From an uncultured Oscillospiraceae bacterium (GTDB lineage: Bacteria > Bacillota > Clostridia > Oscillospirales > Ruminococcaceae), in assembly GCA_949299455.1 (NCBI GenBank), contig CASGAN010000002.1, forward strand, positions 1 through 64,000: a DNA stretch of 64,000 bases. Reading direction: 5' to 3'. The notes beneath the pieces are model-generated. The model was not told the origin of the DNA. It did not search any database and saw nothing but the letters and a program-made list of their open reading frames with translations. This document shows positions 51,435 to 60,728 of the stretch, in pieces. Position numbers and translations under genes: made by a program. Each line of letters starts with the position of its first letter. The first letter of the stretch is position 1.

Positions 51435-52057
51435 AAATTTATTTGTTACGCCATGGACAAACGACCTATAATGTAGAAAAGCGGTATCAGGGAACCCGGG
51501 ATATTCCCCTCTCCGAGGAGGGACGGGCACAGCTGATTCAGGCGGATATCTTCCCGAAAAAAGTATATGTTTCCCCGCTCATTCGTGCGCGCAGTACAGC
51601 GGATATCCTGTTCCCTGAGGCAGAGCAGGTCGTGATTGATGATTTTCGAGAGATGTGCTTTGGCATTTTCCAAGGAAGAAACTACATTGAAATGGAGCAC
51701 GACCCCGAATATATCGCATGGGTTGGCGAAAACTGTGAAGGATGCTGTCCGGGCGGCGAGCGGAAAGCAGAGTTTTGCGACCGCACATGCGACGCGTTTG
51801 TACCGCTTTTGGAAGAAGCGCTTAAAAACGGAGAAGAAATGCTCGTGATCATGGCGCACGGCGGAAACCAGATGGCAATTATGGAACGGTACGGACTGCC
51901 GCGCTATGACTATTATCACTGGTGCGGTCCCAACGGAGGCGGTTATGTCCTCGAGGTCGATGCCGACACCTGGCACAACGAACACACCTTGCAGCTGATC
52001 GAAGAAGTGCAGTATGTCCGCAAGGAGGATGTGCAGGAAGGCGGGAATCACGCATGA
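51431..52057 (+). CDS. cobC: Histidine phosphatase, probable alpha-ribazole phosphatase
   Basis: A protein of 208 aa. YLLRHGQTTYNVEKRYQGTR carries the catalytic RHG, YVSPLIRARSTADILFPEAE the second Arg, REMCFGIFQGRNYIEME the Glu, and LVIMAHGGNQMAIMERYGLP the second His. GTG start at 51431. It would remove the phosphate from alpha-ribazole-5'-phosphate or cobalamin-5'-phosphate. The family is broad, so the assignment depends on its place between cobS and cbiB. C-terminal part is longer than in enteric CobC. Confidence 0.85.
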   Translation: MKIYLLRHGQTTYNVEKRYQGTRDIPLSEEGRAQLIQADIFPKKVYVSPLIRARSTADILFPEAEQVVIDDFREMCFGIFQGRNYIEMEHDPEYIAWVGENCEGCCPGGERKAEFCDRTCDAFVPLLEEALKNGEEMLVIMAHGGNQMAIMERYGLPRYDYYHWCGPNGGGYVLEVDADTWHNEHTLQLIEEVQYVRKEDVQEGGNHA

Positions 52058-53037
52058 TCTTTACAGCCGTTTTATGCGGATTTCTGCTTGACTGTCTGCT
52101 CGGAGATCCCATGAAAATGCCGCATCCGGTGATCTTTATGGGAAAAGCCATTTCCCGGCTCGAGAAGTGGCTGCGCCGCCGTCTTCCGCAAACGCCAAAG
52201 GGTGAGCGCACCGGCGGAATCATTCTGGCAATCACGCTGCCGGTGGGAACGCTGCTCATCAGCGGCGGTTTGTGCTGGCTGTTCTGGTGGATTCATCCGC
52301 TCCTTGGCTTAGCGCTGCAAATTCTTTGGTGCTGGCAGGCGCTTGCGATGCGGTGCCTTGCAAAAGAGAGCCGGAATGTGTATCGCGCGTTAAAAACAGA
52401 GGGCCTGGATGCCGGACGAACAGCAGTTGCCCGCATTGTGGGACGCGATACTGCGGCGCTGTCAGAAGAGGGTGTGATCAAAGCGACGGTCGAAACCGTG
52501 GCGGAGAATTTTTCGGACGGTGTATTGGCGCCCATGATTTATATGCTCATTGGCGGCGCACCGCTCGCACTCGCCTATAAAGCGATCAACACCATGGACA
52601 GCATGGTGGGATATAAAAATGAAACCTATCTGCATTTTGGACGGGCGGCGGCAAAACTTGACGATGCGGCAAACTATCTGCCGTCGAGAATTGCGGCACT
52701 GCTGTGGATTTTGTCCGCTCCGCTGGCAGGCGGACACTTCAAAAACGCATGGAAAATCTGGCGGCGCGATCGCCGCAACCACGCAAGCCCGAATTCCGCA
52801 CAGACCGAATCGGCATGTGCCGGTTCACTGGGCGTACAGCTGGCAGGTCCGGCATCCTATTTCGGGAAACTGGTAGAAAAACCGTATATCGGAGACCGTG
52901 TCCGGGACATTGAGCTGGAGGATATTTTAAAAACCAACCGAATCATGATTGTTTCAAGTGTGGTTGGACTGGTCATCGGCGTGGCAATTCATGTGGCTGT
53001 TGTTTTTTTGCTGTTTGGGCCGCACTGGATTTTGTAA
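52054..53037 (+). CDS. cbiB: Adenosylcobinamide-phosphate synthase
   Basis: A membrane protein of 327 aa. LLDCLLGDPMKMPHPVIFMG is the N-terminal CbiB/CobD signature; GRDTAALSEEGVIKATVETV and AENFSDGVLAPMIYMLIGGA, then INTMDSMVGYKNETYLHFGR, are the conserved loops. Hydrophobic helices at about residues 55-90 and the C-terminus. It attaches aminopropanol phosphate (made by CobD, next gene) to cobyric acid. Start overlaps cobC by 4 bp. Confidence 0.94.
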   Translation: MIFTAVLCGFLLDCLLGDPMKMPHPVIFMGKAISRLEKWLRRRLPQTPKGERTGGIILAITLPVGTLLISGGLCWLFWWIHPLLGLALQILWCWQALAMRCLAKESRNVYRALKTEGLDAGRTAVARIVGRDTAALSEEGVIKATVETVAENFSDGVLAPMIYMLIGGAPLALAYKAINTMDSMVGYKNETYLHFGRAAAKLDDAANYLPSRIAALLWILSAPLAGGHFKNAWKIWRRDRRNHASPNSAQTESACAGSLGVQLAGPASYFGKLVEKPYIGDRVRDIELEDILKTNRIMIVSSVVGLVIGVAIHVAVVFLLFGPHWIL

Positions 53038-53120
53038 GGCAGTATGCGTGACGATGTTCGCGCAGTTTCCTGTACATACACGTCGTTATATGTTTGTTTT
53101 GATTGAGTGGAGGCGACATC

Positions 53121-54206
53121 ATGAACGAAAATCATCAGACCGGCAGTTTTAAAACGCCTTTGGTGCACGGCGGAGACTGGGCCGGATATTCGGAAGAGTA
53201 CGGTGCACAGCCTCTCGACTTTTCTGCGAATGTCAGTCCGCTGGGTGTTCCGCAGGGTGTAAAGCGTGCGATCGCTGAGGCGGCGCAGTCGGCCGACCGG
53301 TATCCTGATCCGCTGTGCCGCGCGCTTTCTCGGAAGCTGGCGGCTCATGAGCAGGTGCCGGAATCGTATGTGCTGTGCGGCAACGGCGCAGCCGATTTAA
53401 TCTTCCGGGCAGTGCTTGCGAAAAAACCGAAAAAAGCATTGCTGACCGCGCCGGCGTTTGCCGAGTATGAAGCGGCATTGACCGCCTGCGGATGCGAGGT
53501 CGATTATTATTTTTTGCGTCAAGAACATGATTTTCGATTGGATGAAGGCTTTTTGCAAGCAATCACGCCGGAAATCGATATGGTGTTTGTCTGCGAGCCG
53601 AATAATCCAACCGGTGTGTCCTCTCCCCGTGCGTTTTTGATGCAGGTGGCACAGCGGTGCAGTGACTGCGGCGCATTATTCATGCTGGATGAGTGCTTCG
53701 GTGACTTTCTGGATGAGCCAGAGGCCCACACAATGAAATCTGCACTTTCCTTGTTTTCCAATCTGGTGATTTTGAAGGCGTTTACAAAACTTTATGCCAT
53801 GGCAGGCGTGCGGCTTGGCTATGCGCTGTGCGCAAACGGCGAATTGGTAGAGAATATGCGGAATACCGGTCAGCCTTGGGCAGTTTCGTCTTTGGCACAG
53901 GCAGCCGGAGAAGCAGCACTTGAGGAAACAGCATATGTGGAGCGCGTGCGGCAGATGGTGCAGCGGGAACGGCCGTGGATGAGCGAGCAGTTAACCCGTT
54001 TGGGCTGTCGGGTCATTCCGGGTGAAGCCAATTATCTGCTGTTTTACTGCCCGGTTCCGTTGATCGAGCCTTTGCGTAAACGCGGAATTTTATTGCGCAG
54101 CTGTTCGAATTATCATGGATTAAACGAAAACTGGTACCGCACCGCTGTGCGTACCCATGAAGAAAATATCCGCCTGATCCAGGCGTTAAACGAGGTGGTA
54201 CGATGA
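53121..54206 (+). CDS. cobD: L-threonine-O-3-phosphate decarboxylase
   Basis: A class I aminotransferase-fold PLP enzyme of 361 aa. [20 protein letters not shown] and [19 protein letters not shown] are the CobD start; [50 protein letters not shown] and MLDECFGDF precede the PLP Lys in [20 protein letters not shown]. It makes (R)-1-amino-2-propanol phosphate. The ATG at 53121 follows GGAGGCGAC. No PduX-type threonine kinase to supply the substrate is in the window. Overlaps cbiP by 4 bp. Confidence 0.93.
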   Translation: MNENHQTGSFKTPLVHGGDWAGYSEEYGAQPLDFSANVSPLGVPQGVKRAIAEAAQSADRYPDPLCRALSRKLAAHEQVPESYVLCGNGAADLIFRAVLAKKPKKALLTAPAFAEYEAALTACGCEVDYYFLRQEHDFRLDEGFLQAITPEIDMVFVCEPNNPTGVSSPRAFLMQVAQRCSDCGALFMLDECFGDFLDEPEAHTMKSALSLFSNLVILKAFTKLYAMAGVRLGYALCANGELVENMRNTGQPWAVSSLAQAAGEAALEETAYVERVRQMVQRERPWMSEQLTRLGCRVIPGEANYLLFYCPVPLIEPLRKRGILLRSCSNYHGLNENWYRTAVRTHEENIRLIQALNEVVR

Positions 54207-55681
54207 AACAAGCAAAATGTATTATGGTGCAGGGCACCATGTCTGGTGCGGGAAAAAGCCTTTTGTGTGCCGGACTGTGCCGCATTTTTGCGCAGGACGG
54301 ACTGAAAGTAGCGCCTTTTAAAAGCCAGAATATGGCGCTTAATAGTTATGTGACCCGCGATGGCTTGGAGATGGGACGCGCGCAGGTCGTTCAGGCGCAG
54401 GCAGCCGGCAAGGAACCGGATGTGCGCATGAATCCCATTTTGCTCAAACCGTCGAGCGATATCGGCAGTCAGGTGATCGTCAACGGCGAAATCCGCGGAC
54501 AGATGAGTGCGACCGAGTATTTCCGCATGAAACGGCAGCTCATTCCGGATATTTTAGAGGCGTATCATGGCCTCGCCGCAGAAAATGACATCATCGTGAT
54601 TGAAGGCGCGGGCAGTCCTGCGGAAATCAATCTGCGCACCGACGATATTGTAAACATGGGCATGGCGGAGTTGGTAGACGCGCCTGTGCTGTTGGCAGGC
54701 GACATCGACCGCGGCGGCGTATTCGCACAGCTGTATGGAACCGTGGCGCTGCTCGAAGAGAAAGAGCGTGCACGGATCGGCGGTTTGATCATCAATAAAT
54801 TCCGAGGTGACGAGGCGATTCTGCGCCCGGGACTTACCATGCTCGAGGAAAAGACGGGAATCCCTGTGCTGGGCGTCGTGCCGTATCTGCACGTGAATGT
54901 GGATGATGAGGATTCGCTGGCACCTTGCCTTGAAAATCAGGACGCGAAAAAGCCGTTGGATATTGCGGTGATTCGTTTGCCGAGGATTTCGAATTTCACA
55001 GATTTCTCTCTGCTCGACGAGCATCCTGCAATGGGTGTGCGGTATGTGCAGAGCGCCAGAGAGCTTGGAACGCCTGATTTGGTCATACTCCCCGGCACGA
55101 AGAGTACACTTTCCGATCTCTTGTGGCTGCGGCAGAGCGGACTCGAAGCGGCAGTCTGCAAGCTGGCGCATACGGGCACACCGGTGTTTGGTATTTGCGG
55201 CGGATATCAGATGCTGGGTGAAACGCTTTCCGACCCGTATGGAACGGAAGGCGGCGGTGAAATGCACGGCATGGGACTTCTGCCGATTGATACTGTGTTC
55301 AGCGACCGAAAGACCCGCACACGGATGCAGGCGAACGTGCTGGCCTCTGACTTTGCAGGCGCAAAGCTCGACGGCTATGAGATTCACACCGGAAAGACCA
55401 CCGTGCGCGGCGATGCATTCTGTCTGCTTGAAAACGGTCAGACGGACGGATGTGTCAGCGGCAATGTGTTCGGCACATATCTTCATGGTCTGTTTGATAC
55501 AGGAAGCCTCACCCAAAAGCTGGCGGAATACCTGTGCCAGCGCAAGGGTATTTCATGCGAACAGGCCGCACCGGTTTCTCATGCGCAGTATCAGGAACAG
55601 CAGTTTGATTTGCTGGCAGACGGGATTCGCCGTGCGCTCGATATGAACGCCATTTATGCACTGATCGAAGGGAAGCGGTAA
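54203..55681 (+). CDS. cbiP: Adenosylcobyric acid synthase (glutamine-hydrolysing)
   Basis: A protein of 492 aa. [20 protein letters not shown] is the P-loop, [20 protein letters not shown] and [20 protein letters not shown] the substrate region, [20 protein letters not shown] follows. The amidotransferase domain has [15 protein letters not shown] and [17 protein letters not shown] with the nucleophile Cys, then YEIHTGKT and TYLHGLFD with the His. It amidates side chains b, d, e and g. Two bases separate it from cobO. Confidence 0.95.
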   Translation: MKQAKCIMVQGTMSGAGKSLLCAGLCRIFAQDGLKVAPFKSQNMALNSYVTRDGLEMGRAQVVQAQAAGKEPDVRMNPILLKPSSDIGSQVIVNGEIRGQMSATEYFRMKRQLIPDILEAYHGLAAENDIIVIEGAGSPAEINLRTDDIVNMGMAELVDAPVLLAGDIDRGGVFAQLYGTVALLEEKERARIGGLIINKFRGDEAILRPGLTMLEEKTGIPVLGVVPYLHVNVDDEDSLAPCLENQDAKKPLDIAVIRLPRISNFTDFSLLDEHPAMGVRYVQSARELGTPDLVILPGTKSTLSDLLWLRQSGLEAAVCKLAHTGTPVFGICGGYQMLGETLSDPYGTEGGGEMHGMGLLPIDTVFSDRKTRTRMQANVLASDFAGAKLDGYEIHTGKTTVRGDAFCLLENGQTDGCVSGNVFGTYLHGLFDTGSLTQKLAEYLCQRKGISCEQAAPVSHAQYQEQQFDLLADGIRRALDMNAIYALIEGKR

Positions 55682-55682
55682 T

Positions 55683-56195
55683 ATGGAAAAAGGACTCATT
55701 CACCTGTATTGGGGAGACGGAAAAGGAAAGACCACCGCAGCCATGGGCGTGGCGATGCGCGCATTGGCCGCAGGGAAAAAAGTGGTGATTGTGCAGTTTT
55801 TAAAAGGACAGGAAAGCGGGGAAATCACACTGCTTTCCGAGCTTGGCGCTCAGATTTATCGTGGAAAAGCCGGGCATAAGTTCGTTTTCCAGATGACCGA
55901 AGAGGAAAAAGCACAAACCCGCAAGGTGCAGGACGAACATCTGCTTGCAGCATTGCAGCAGCCGGCAGATCTTCTGATTCTGGACGAAGCGTGTGCCGCT
56001 GTACAGCTCAATATGGTGGACGAGGCGATGCTCAAAAAAGCGGTTTGTGAAAAGCCGGCAGAGCAGGAGCTGATTCTCACCGGCCGGAATCCGGCAGACT
56101 GGATGACGGAGACAGCCGATTATGTGACAGAAATGCACTGCTGGAAGCATCCCTATGAGAAAGGGATTCCGGCAAGAAAAGGCGTAGAGTACTAA
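55683..56195 (+). CDS. cobO: Corrinoid adenosyltransferase (CobA/BtuR type)
   Basis: A protein of 170 aa. LYWGDGKGKTTAAMGVAMRA is the inverted-type P-loop of the family; VVIVQFLKGQESGEITLLSE and ADLLILDEACAAVQLNM, then LILTGRNPADWMTETADYVT with TGR complete the BtuR signature. It transfers the adenosyl group from ATP to cob(I)alamin/corrinoid. Last gene of the operon, followed by a strong terminator 30 bp on. Confidence 0.94.
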   Translation: MEKGLIHLYWGDGKGKTTAAMGVAMRALAAGKKVVIVQFLKGQESGEITLLSELGAQIYRGKAGHKFVFQMTEEEKAQTRKVQDEHLLAALQQPADLLILDEACAAVQLNMVDEAMLKKAVCEKPAEQELILTGRNPADWMTETADYVTEMHCWKHPYEKGIPARKGVEY

Positions 56196-56224
56196 GACGT
56201 ATTTATGTGAATTTTATGATAAGA

Positions 56225-56267
56225 AAAAAGCAGCAAGCTGCAATTTTGCAGCTTGCTGCTTTTTTTA
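56225..56267 (+). terminator. Terminator of the cobalamin operon
   Basis: AGCAGCAAGCTGCAA and its complement form a 15-base stem with a short loop, followed by seven T residues. Confidence 0.92.
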
Positions 56268-56502
56268 TCAAAATGTGAGGAGATCCACAGCACCAGAAAA
56301 TGTACGGGATTTCGTGTGATATCCTGTGAATAAATGTAAGATCAGCAGTGTGTTGTAGCTGACCACATGCAGTAGGGGATCTTTCAAAGGCGTGATAGGA
56401 GGCGGTGTTTTGAAATTTGTACATAAACATATGTGGTGAATTCTATAACTGTGATAAATAACGTTGTTTATTCGGTTTATACAACAAAAAAATATTTGTA
56501 TG
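56268..56502. other. Intergenic stretch before the ABC importer
   Basis: About 235 AT-rich bases with no supported gene. An imperfect palindrome, TAAATAACGTTGTTTA (56455-56470, 14 of 16 positions symmetric, central CG), resembles a LacI-family operator and lies 32 bp upstream of the -35. Confidence 0.35.
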
Positions 56503-56531
56503 TTGACATTATTATTGATATGTTGTATATT
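56503..56531 (+). promoter_or_regulatory. Promoter of the solute-binding protein/ABC importer operon
   Basis: TTGACA (56503-56508), 17 bases, TATATT (56526-56531). The leader to the first gene is about 155 bases. Confidence 0.72.
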
Positions 56532-56692
56532 AAAATTACAAAGTTTTATGATAAAAGTGATATTTGTCGATAAGAATTATGGGGAAAATCAATAAACCAA
56601 CAGAGGATTGCATCTGATTCATGTGACTTGATAAGATATTTCATATAATAAATGATAAATATGATTATTTTTCAAAAGAAGGAGTGATCGAG

Positions 56693-57994
56693 ATGAAAAA
56701 ACAAATGGGAATCATCGCACTTATTCTGACAATTTCGATTTTATTGAGCGGATGTAGCGGGAAAACGGTGGAGCAGAAAAATGATTCGCTTTCGTTTTAT
56801 TTTCTTTCCAATGCAAATGAGAAATGGTATGAAGCTGCAAAAGAAAGGGTTCTTGAAGCGTATCCGGATATCAAAATCGATCTAAAGTGGTGGACCGCAA
56901 CACAATATATGATGCTTGATTCGCGAGAGTATAAAGATACAGATATTACGCCGCTTCAGGAGTATTATGACAAGATCGCTTCGGATTTGCGAAAAGATCA
57001 GGCAGGCGATATTGTAATGGGCGATGCCACGTATATTGAGTGGCCAGAGGCAACGCCGCCCGATTGGCATAAATTGATGAGAAACGGTGCCTTTGTGGAT
57101 TTAAACCCGCTTGCAGAGAAAAACGGAGAACTCGGCACCACCACTTATGTAAAGATCAGTTCCGATCAAACGATTGCATCAGAAAATCAATGGACAATGA
57201 TTCCGTTATTATATGAATCTTGTTATTTTTCGACAACAGAAACGCTTGCGAAGCAATGGGATTTTTCTCTGCCGGCACCACCTGAACCGACGGATCTTAG
57301 TTATCGCAAAATCAATATTGTGACATTTTTAGAGCAATGTGCCCAGTGGGTCGAAACATATGGAGATGATCCGGATGCGCCGTCGATTATGCCGGATTAT
57401 GAATTCCAAGTACTGAAGTCAGTTGCGTTTGATGTCTGCGGTTTGACGATTGCAGATTATGAAACCGGAAAGGTGGATTTTGACAATTCAACGGTAAAAC
57501 GGATTCTTGAAGCACTGCGCACGATCTCGACCGATATTGAGGATTCGGGCCTTGGCGATCAGGGAACATATGAGTTTGAGCAGAATGCATATAAAGAAAA
57601 GCGGTATTTGTTGTATGGAACTACGTTAGAAGGTGTTGAGGATCGGATTATGTTATGGCTGGATGATATCAATGACACATATAAATGTGAATATGCAACA
57701 CGTTGGGTCGCGATTCCTGCTTCCAGTGAAAATCAAACAATCGCATATGCGTATATTCAAGCACTCCTTTCTGCAGATCGAGCGGAGGTAGGACATGGAA
57801 TGAGCTTGGTGCAATATCGAGGCTTACATGGCGAGAATTTCGATCCAAACAGAAAAGCATTTAATGTCGTCATACCAAGTACCTGGCAGTACGCGCTGGC
57901 GGATCTGTTTGACAGCTACTATGCAGGAAACATGGAAACAGACGAATTTATGAATCAGGTGCAAAAACGCCTTGAGGTGTATATTACGGAGTAA
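56693..57994 (+). CDS. Lipoprotein solute-binding protein, paralogue 1
   Basis: A protein of 433 aa. Basic start MKKQMG, hydrophobic IIALILTISI and lipobox LLSGC, so lipid-anchored outside the membrane. SFYFLSNANEKWYEAAKERV begins the first lobe; GDIVMGDATYIEWPEATPPD, TFLEQCAQWVETYGDDPDAP, SVAFDVCGLTIADYETGKVD and FDNSTVKRILEALRTISTDI are shared with the next three genes. The general pattern (repeated lobes, DxATY...WPEATPPDW) fits an extracellular solute-binding family 1 protein. The ligand is unknown; carbohydrate is inferred from the permeases downstream. The ATG at 56693 follows AAGGAGTGATCGAG. Confidence 0.78.
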   Translation: MKKQMGIIALILTISILLSGCSGKTVEQKNDSLSFYFLSNANEKWYEAAKERVLEAYPDIKIDLKWWTATQYMMLDSREYKDTDITPLQEYYDKIASDLRKDQAGDIVMGDATYIEWPEATPPDWHKLMRNGAFVDLNPLAEKNGELGTTTYVKISSDQTIASENQWTMIPLLYESCYFSTTETLAKQWDFSLPAPPEPTDLSYRKINIVTFLEQCAQWVETYGDDPDAPSIMPDYEFQVLKSVAFDVCGLTIADYETGKVDFDNSTVKRILEALRTISTDIEDSGLGDQGTYEFEQNAYKEKRYLLYGTTLEGVEDRIMLWLDDINDTYKCEYATRWVAIPASSENQTIAYAYIQALLSADRAEVGHGMSLVQYRGLHGENFDPNRKAFNVVIPSTWQYALADLFDSYYAGNMETDEFMNQVQKRLEVYITE

Positions 57995-58033
57995 AACGCA
58001 TGGAGTCCGACTTTTCAGAAAGGAGTGATCGAG

Positions 58034-59338
58034 ATGAAAAAACGAACAGGCATCACAGCAATTATTTTAATAATTTCTATTTTGATTAGCGGATGCGGCG
58101 GGAAAACGGTGGAGCAGAAAAATGATTCACTTTCTTGTTATTTTCTGTCCGACGGAAATGAGAAATGGTACGAAGCAGCGAAAGAAAATGTTCTTGAAAC
58201 ATATCCGGATATTAAAATGGAGCTAAAGTGGTGGACCGCAACACAATATATGATGCTTGATTCTCGGGAGTATAAAGACACAGATATTACGCCGCTTCGG
58301 GAGTATTATGATAAGATCACTGCTGATTTACGAAAAGATCAGGCAGGCGATATTGTAATGGGCGATGCCACATATCTTGAGTGGCCGGAAGCAACGCCGC
58401 CTGACTGGTATAAATTGATGAAAAACGGTGCATTTGCGGATTTGAATGCATTGGAAGAGGAAAACGGTCAGGTGGATGTCACTTCTTATGTAAAAAATAA
58501 TTCTGATTCAGCAGTTGCTTCAGAGAAACAGTGGACATTTGTTCCTGTATTAGATAGAACGCTTTTTTATTTCACTACGGAGGAACTTGCAGAGCAATGG
58601 GGATTTTCTCTTCCGGAATCGCAAGAAGGGACAGTGTCGGAATATTTTGATATGAGTATTGTAGATTTTCTGGAACAGTGTGCAGAGTGGGTGGAAAAAT
58701 ATGGAGATGATCCGAATGCGCCGTCGATTATGCCGGACTTTGAATTTCAAGTACTGAAATCAGTCGCATTTGATGTTTGTGGGCTGACGATTGCGGATTA
58801 TGAGTCCGGAAAAGTGGATTTTGATAATCCGACAGTGAAACGCATTCTGGAAGCACTGCGAACGATCTCAACCGATATTGAGGATTCCGGTCTTGGAGAT
58901 CAAGGAACATCACCTTTTCAACAGGATGCGTATGAAGCAAAACGATATCTTATATATGGCAGCTTATATGCCACCTCGGATCATATTAAAATAATTACAC
59001 TGCAGGACGTGAATCAGGAATATGACTGCATGTATGCAACACGCTGGGTTGCAATTCCTGCATCCAGTAAAAATCAGACCATCGCATATGATTATATTCA
59101 AGCACTTTTAGATGAAGATATGGTACAAACTGGAACCGGTTATAATTTATCAGAAAGATATAAGGAAATTCCTGACGAGCATCGAGATCCAAACAGAAAA
59201 GCATTCAATGTCGTCATACCAAGCACATGGCAGTATGCGCTGTCGGATCTGTTTGACAGTTACTATGCAGGAAACATGGAAACAGACGAATTTATGAATC
59301 AGGTGCAAAAACGCCTTGAGGTGTATATTACGGAGTAA
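58034..59338 (+). CDS. Lipoprotein solute-binding protein, paralogue 2
   Basis: A protein of 434 aa, lipobox LISGC. Nearly the same as paralogue 1 in the first 130 residues and in SVAFDVCGLTIADYESGKVD and the C-terminal KAFNVVIPSTWQYAL...QKRLEVYITE. It differs most in residues about 140-215 (DSAVASEKQWTFVPVLDRTL, FSLPESQEGTVSEYFDMSIV) and near 300-380. The same ribosome site AAGGAGTGATCGAG precedes it, 39 bp after paralogue 1. Conserved ends with a variable centre suggest duplication followed by change in ligand-contacting parts. Confidence 0.78.
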   Translation: MKKRTGITAIILIISILISGCGGKTVEQKNDSLSCYFLSDGNEKWYEAAKENVLETYPDIKMELKWWTATQYMMLDSREYKDTDITPLREYYDKITADLRKDQAGDIVMGDATYLEWPEATPPDWYKLMKNGAFADLNALEEENGQVDVTSYVKNNSDSAVASEKQWTFVPVLDRTLFYFTTEELAEQWGFSLPESQEGTVSEYFDMSIVDFLEQCAEWVEKYGDDPNAPSIMPDFEFQVLKSVAFDVCGLTIADYESGKVDFDNPTVKRILEALRTISTDIEDSGLGDQGTSPFQQDAYEAKRYLIYGSLYATSDHIKIITLQDVNQEYDCMYATRWVAIPASSKNQTIAYDYIQALLDEDMVQTGTGYNLSERYKEIPDEHRDPNRKAFNVVIPSTWQYALSDLFDSYYAGNMETDEFMNQVQKRLEVYITE

Positions 59339-59381
59339 ACAGAAAATCAAACGCCTTGAATAAAGAAAGGAGGAAATGACA

Positions 59382-60685
59382 ATGAAAAAACAAATGGGAA
59401 TCATCGCAGTTATTCTGACAATTTCGATTTTGCTGAGTGGATGCGGCGGGAAAACGGTGGAGCAAAAAACGATTCGCTGACGGGGTGTTTTTTGTGTCAT
59501 GAAAACTATCCATGGTATGATGCGGCAAAAGAAGAGGTGTTAAAAACCTATCCGGACATCAATGCAAAACTCAACTGTTATCCGCTCAGGCCTTACACGA
59601 TGTGGTTTTCCCGTCAATATCAGAATACGGATATCACACCGCTTCAGGAGTATTATGACAACATTACTTCGGATTTGCGGAAAGATCAGGCGGGCGATAT
59701 CATTATGGGCGACGCTACATATCTTGAGTGGCCGGAGGCGACGCCGCCGGATTGGCAGAAACTGATGCAAAGCGGCGCGTTTGCAGATTTGAATCCGCTG
59801 GCAGAGGAAGACGGAGAACTTGACACTACGACATATATGAAGGTGAATTCTGATTCGGCAGCAGCTTCAGAAGATCGGTGGACGTTTGTACCATTGCTTC
59901 ATAGTACATGTTACTTTGAAACTACAGTAGAATTGGCAGAACAATGGAACTTTGTTTTACCATCCCCTGAAAATGCAGAAATGCCTACTCTTTTATCGAT
60001 GAGTATTGTGGATTTTTTAGAACAATGTGCTACATGGGTCGAAACGTATGGAGATGATCCAAATGCGCCTTCTATTATGCCGGATTTTCAATTTCAAGTA
60101 TTGAAATCAGTCGTATTTGATGTTTGTGGCTTGAAAATTGCGGATTATGGGACTGGAAAGGTGGATTTTGACAATCCGACTGTCAAACGGATTGTGGAAG
60201 CATTACGAACGATCTCAAGCGATATTGAGGATTCCGGTCTTGGAGATCAGGGAACATCACAGTTTGAGCAGGAGGCGTATGAAGCAAAACGATATCTCAT
60301 ATATGGTGGATTATATGAAACTTCGGATACGGTGAACACGATCGTATTAAAAGATATAAATGAACAATATGATTGTACATACGCGACACGTTGGGTTGCA
60401 ATTCCTGCATCCAGTAAAAATCAGGAGATCGCATATGCGTATATTCAAGAAATGCTTTTGCAAGATGTGAAAAATAACGGAATCAGTCAAAATATTATTA
60501 CGACGTATAAAACTTTACCATCTGAGCATCGAGATCCAAACAGCAAAGCATTTAATATCGTCATACCAAGTGCCTGGCAGTATTCGCTGTCGGATTTGTT
60601 TGACAACTATTACGCAGGACATATGGAGACAGACGAATTTATGAATCAGGTGCAAAAACGCCTTGAGGTGTATATTACGGAATAA
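59382..60685 (+). pseudogene. Lipoprotein solute-binding protein, paralogue 3, frameshifted after the lipobox
   Basis: The start at 59382 (MKKQMGIIAVILTI) follows AAGGAGGAAATGAC and has lipobox LLSGCGG. After KTVEQK the frame is lost: CAAAAAACGATTCG replaces CAGAAAAATGATTCG of paralogue 1, one base shorter in an A-run (A6 at 59464-59469). The remainder is open in the other frame from 59441 to 60685 (NDSLTGCFLCHENYPWYDAA onward), with all landmarks of the family intact. So the body is about 400 residues without a signal peptide. Slippage could restore the frame, or the gene may be dead; sequencing error is another possibility. Confidence 0.75.
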
Positions 60686-60728
60686 ACAACAAATCAAATG
60701 GCTTCATTGAAGAAGGGAGGAAATGACA

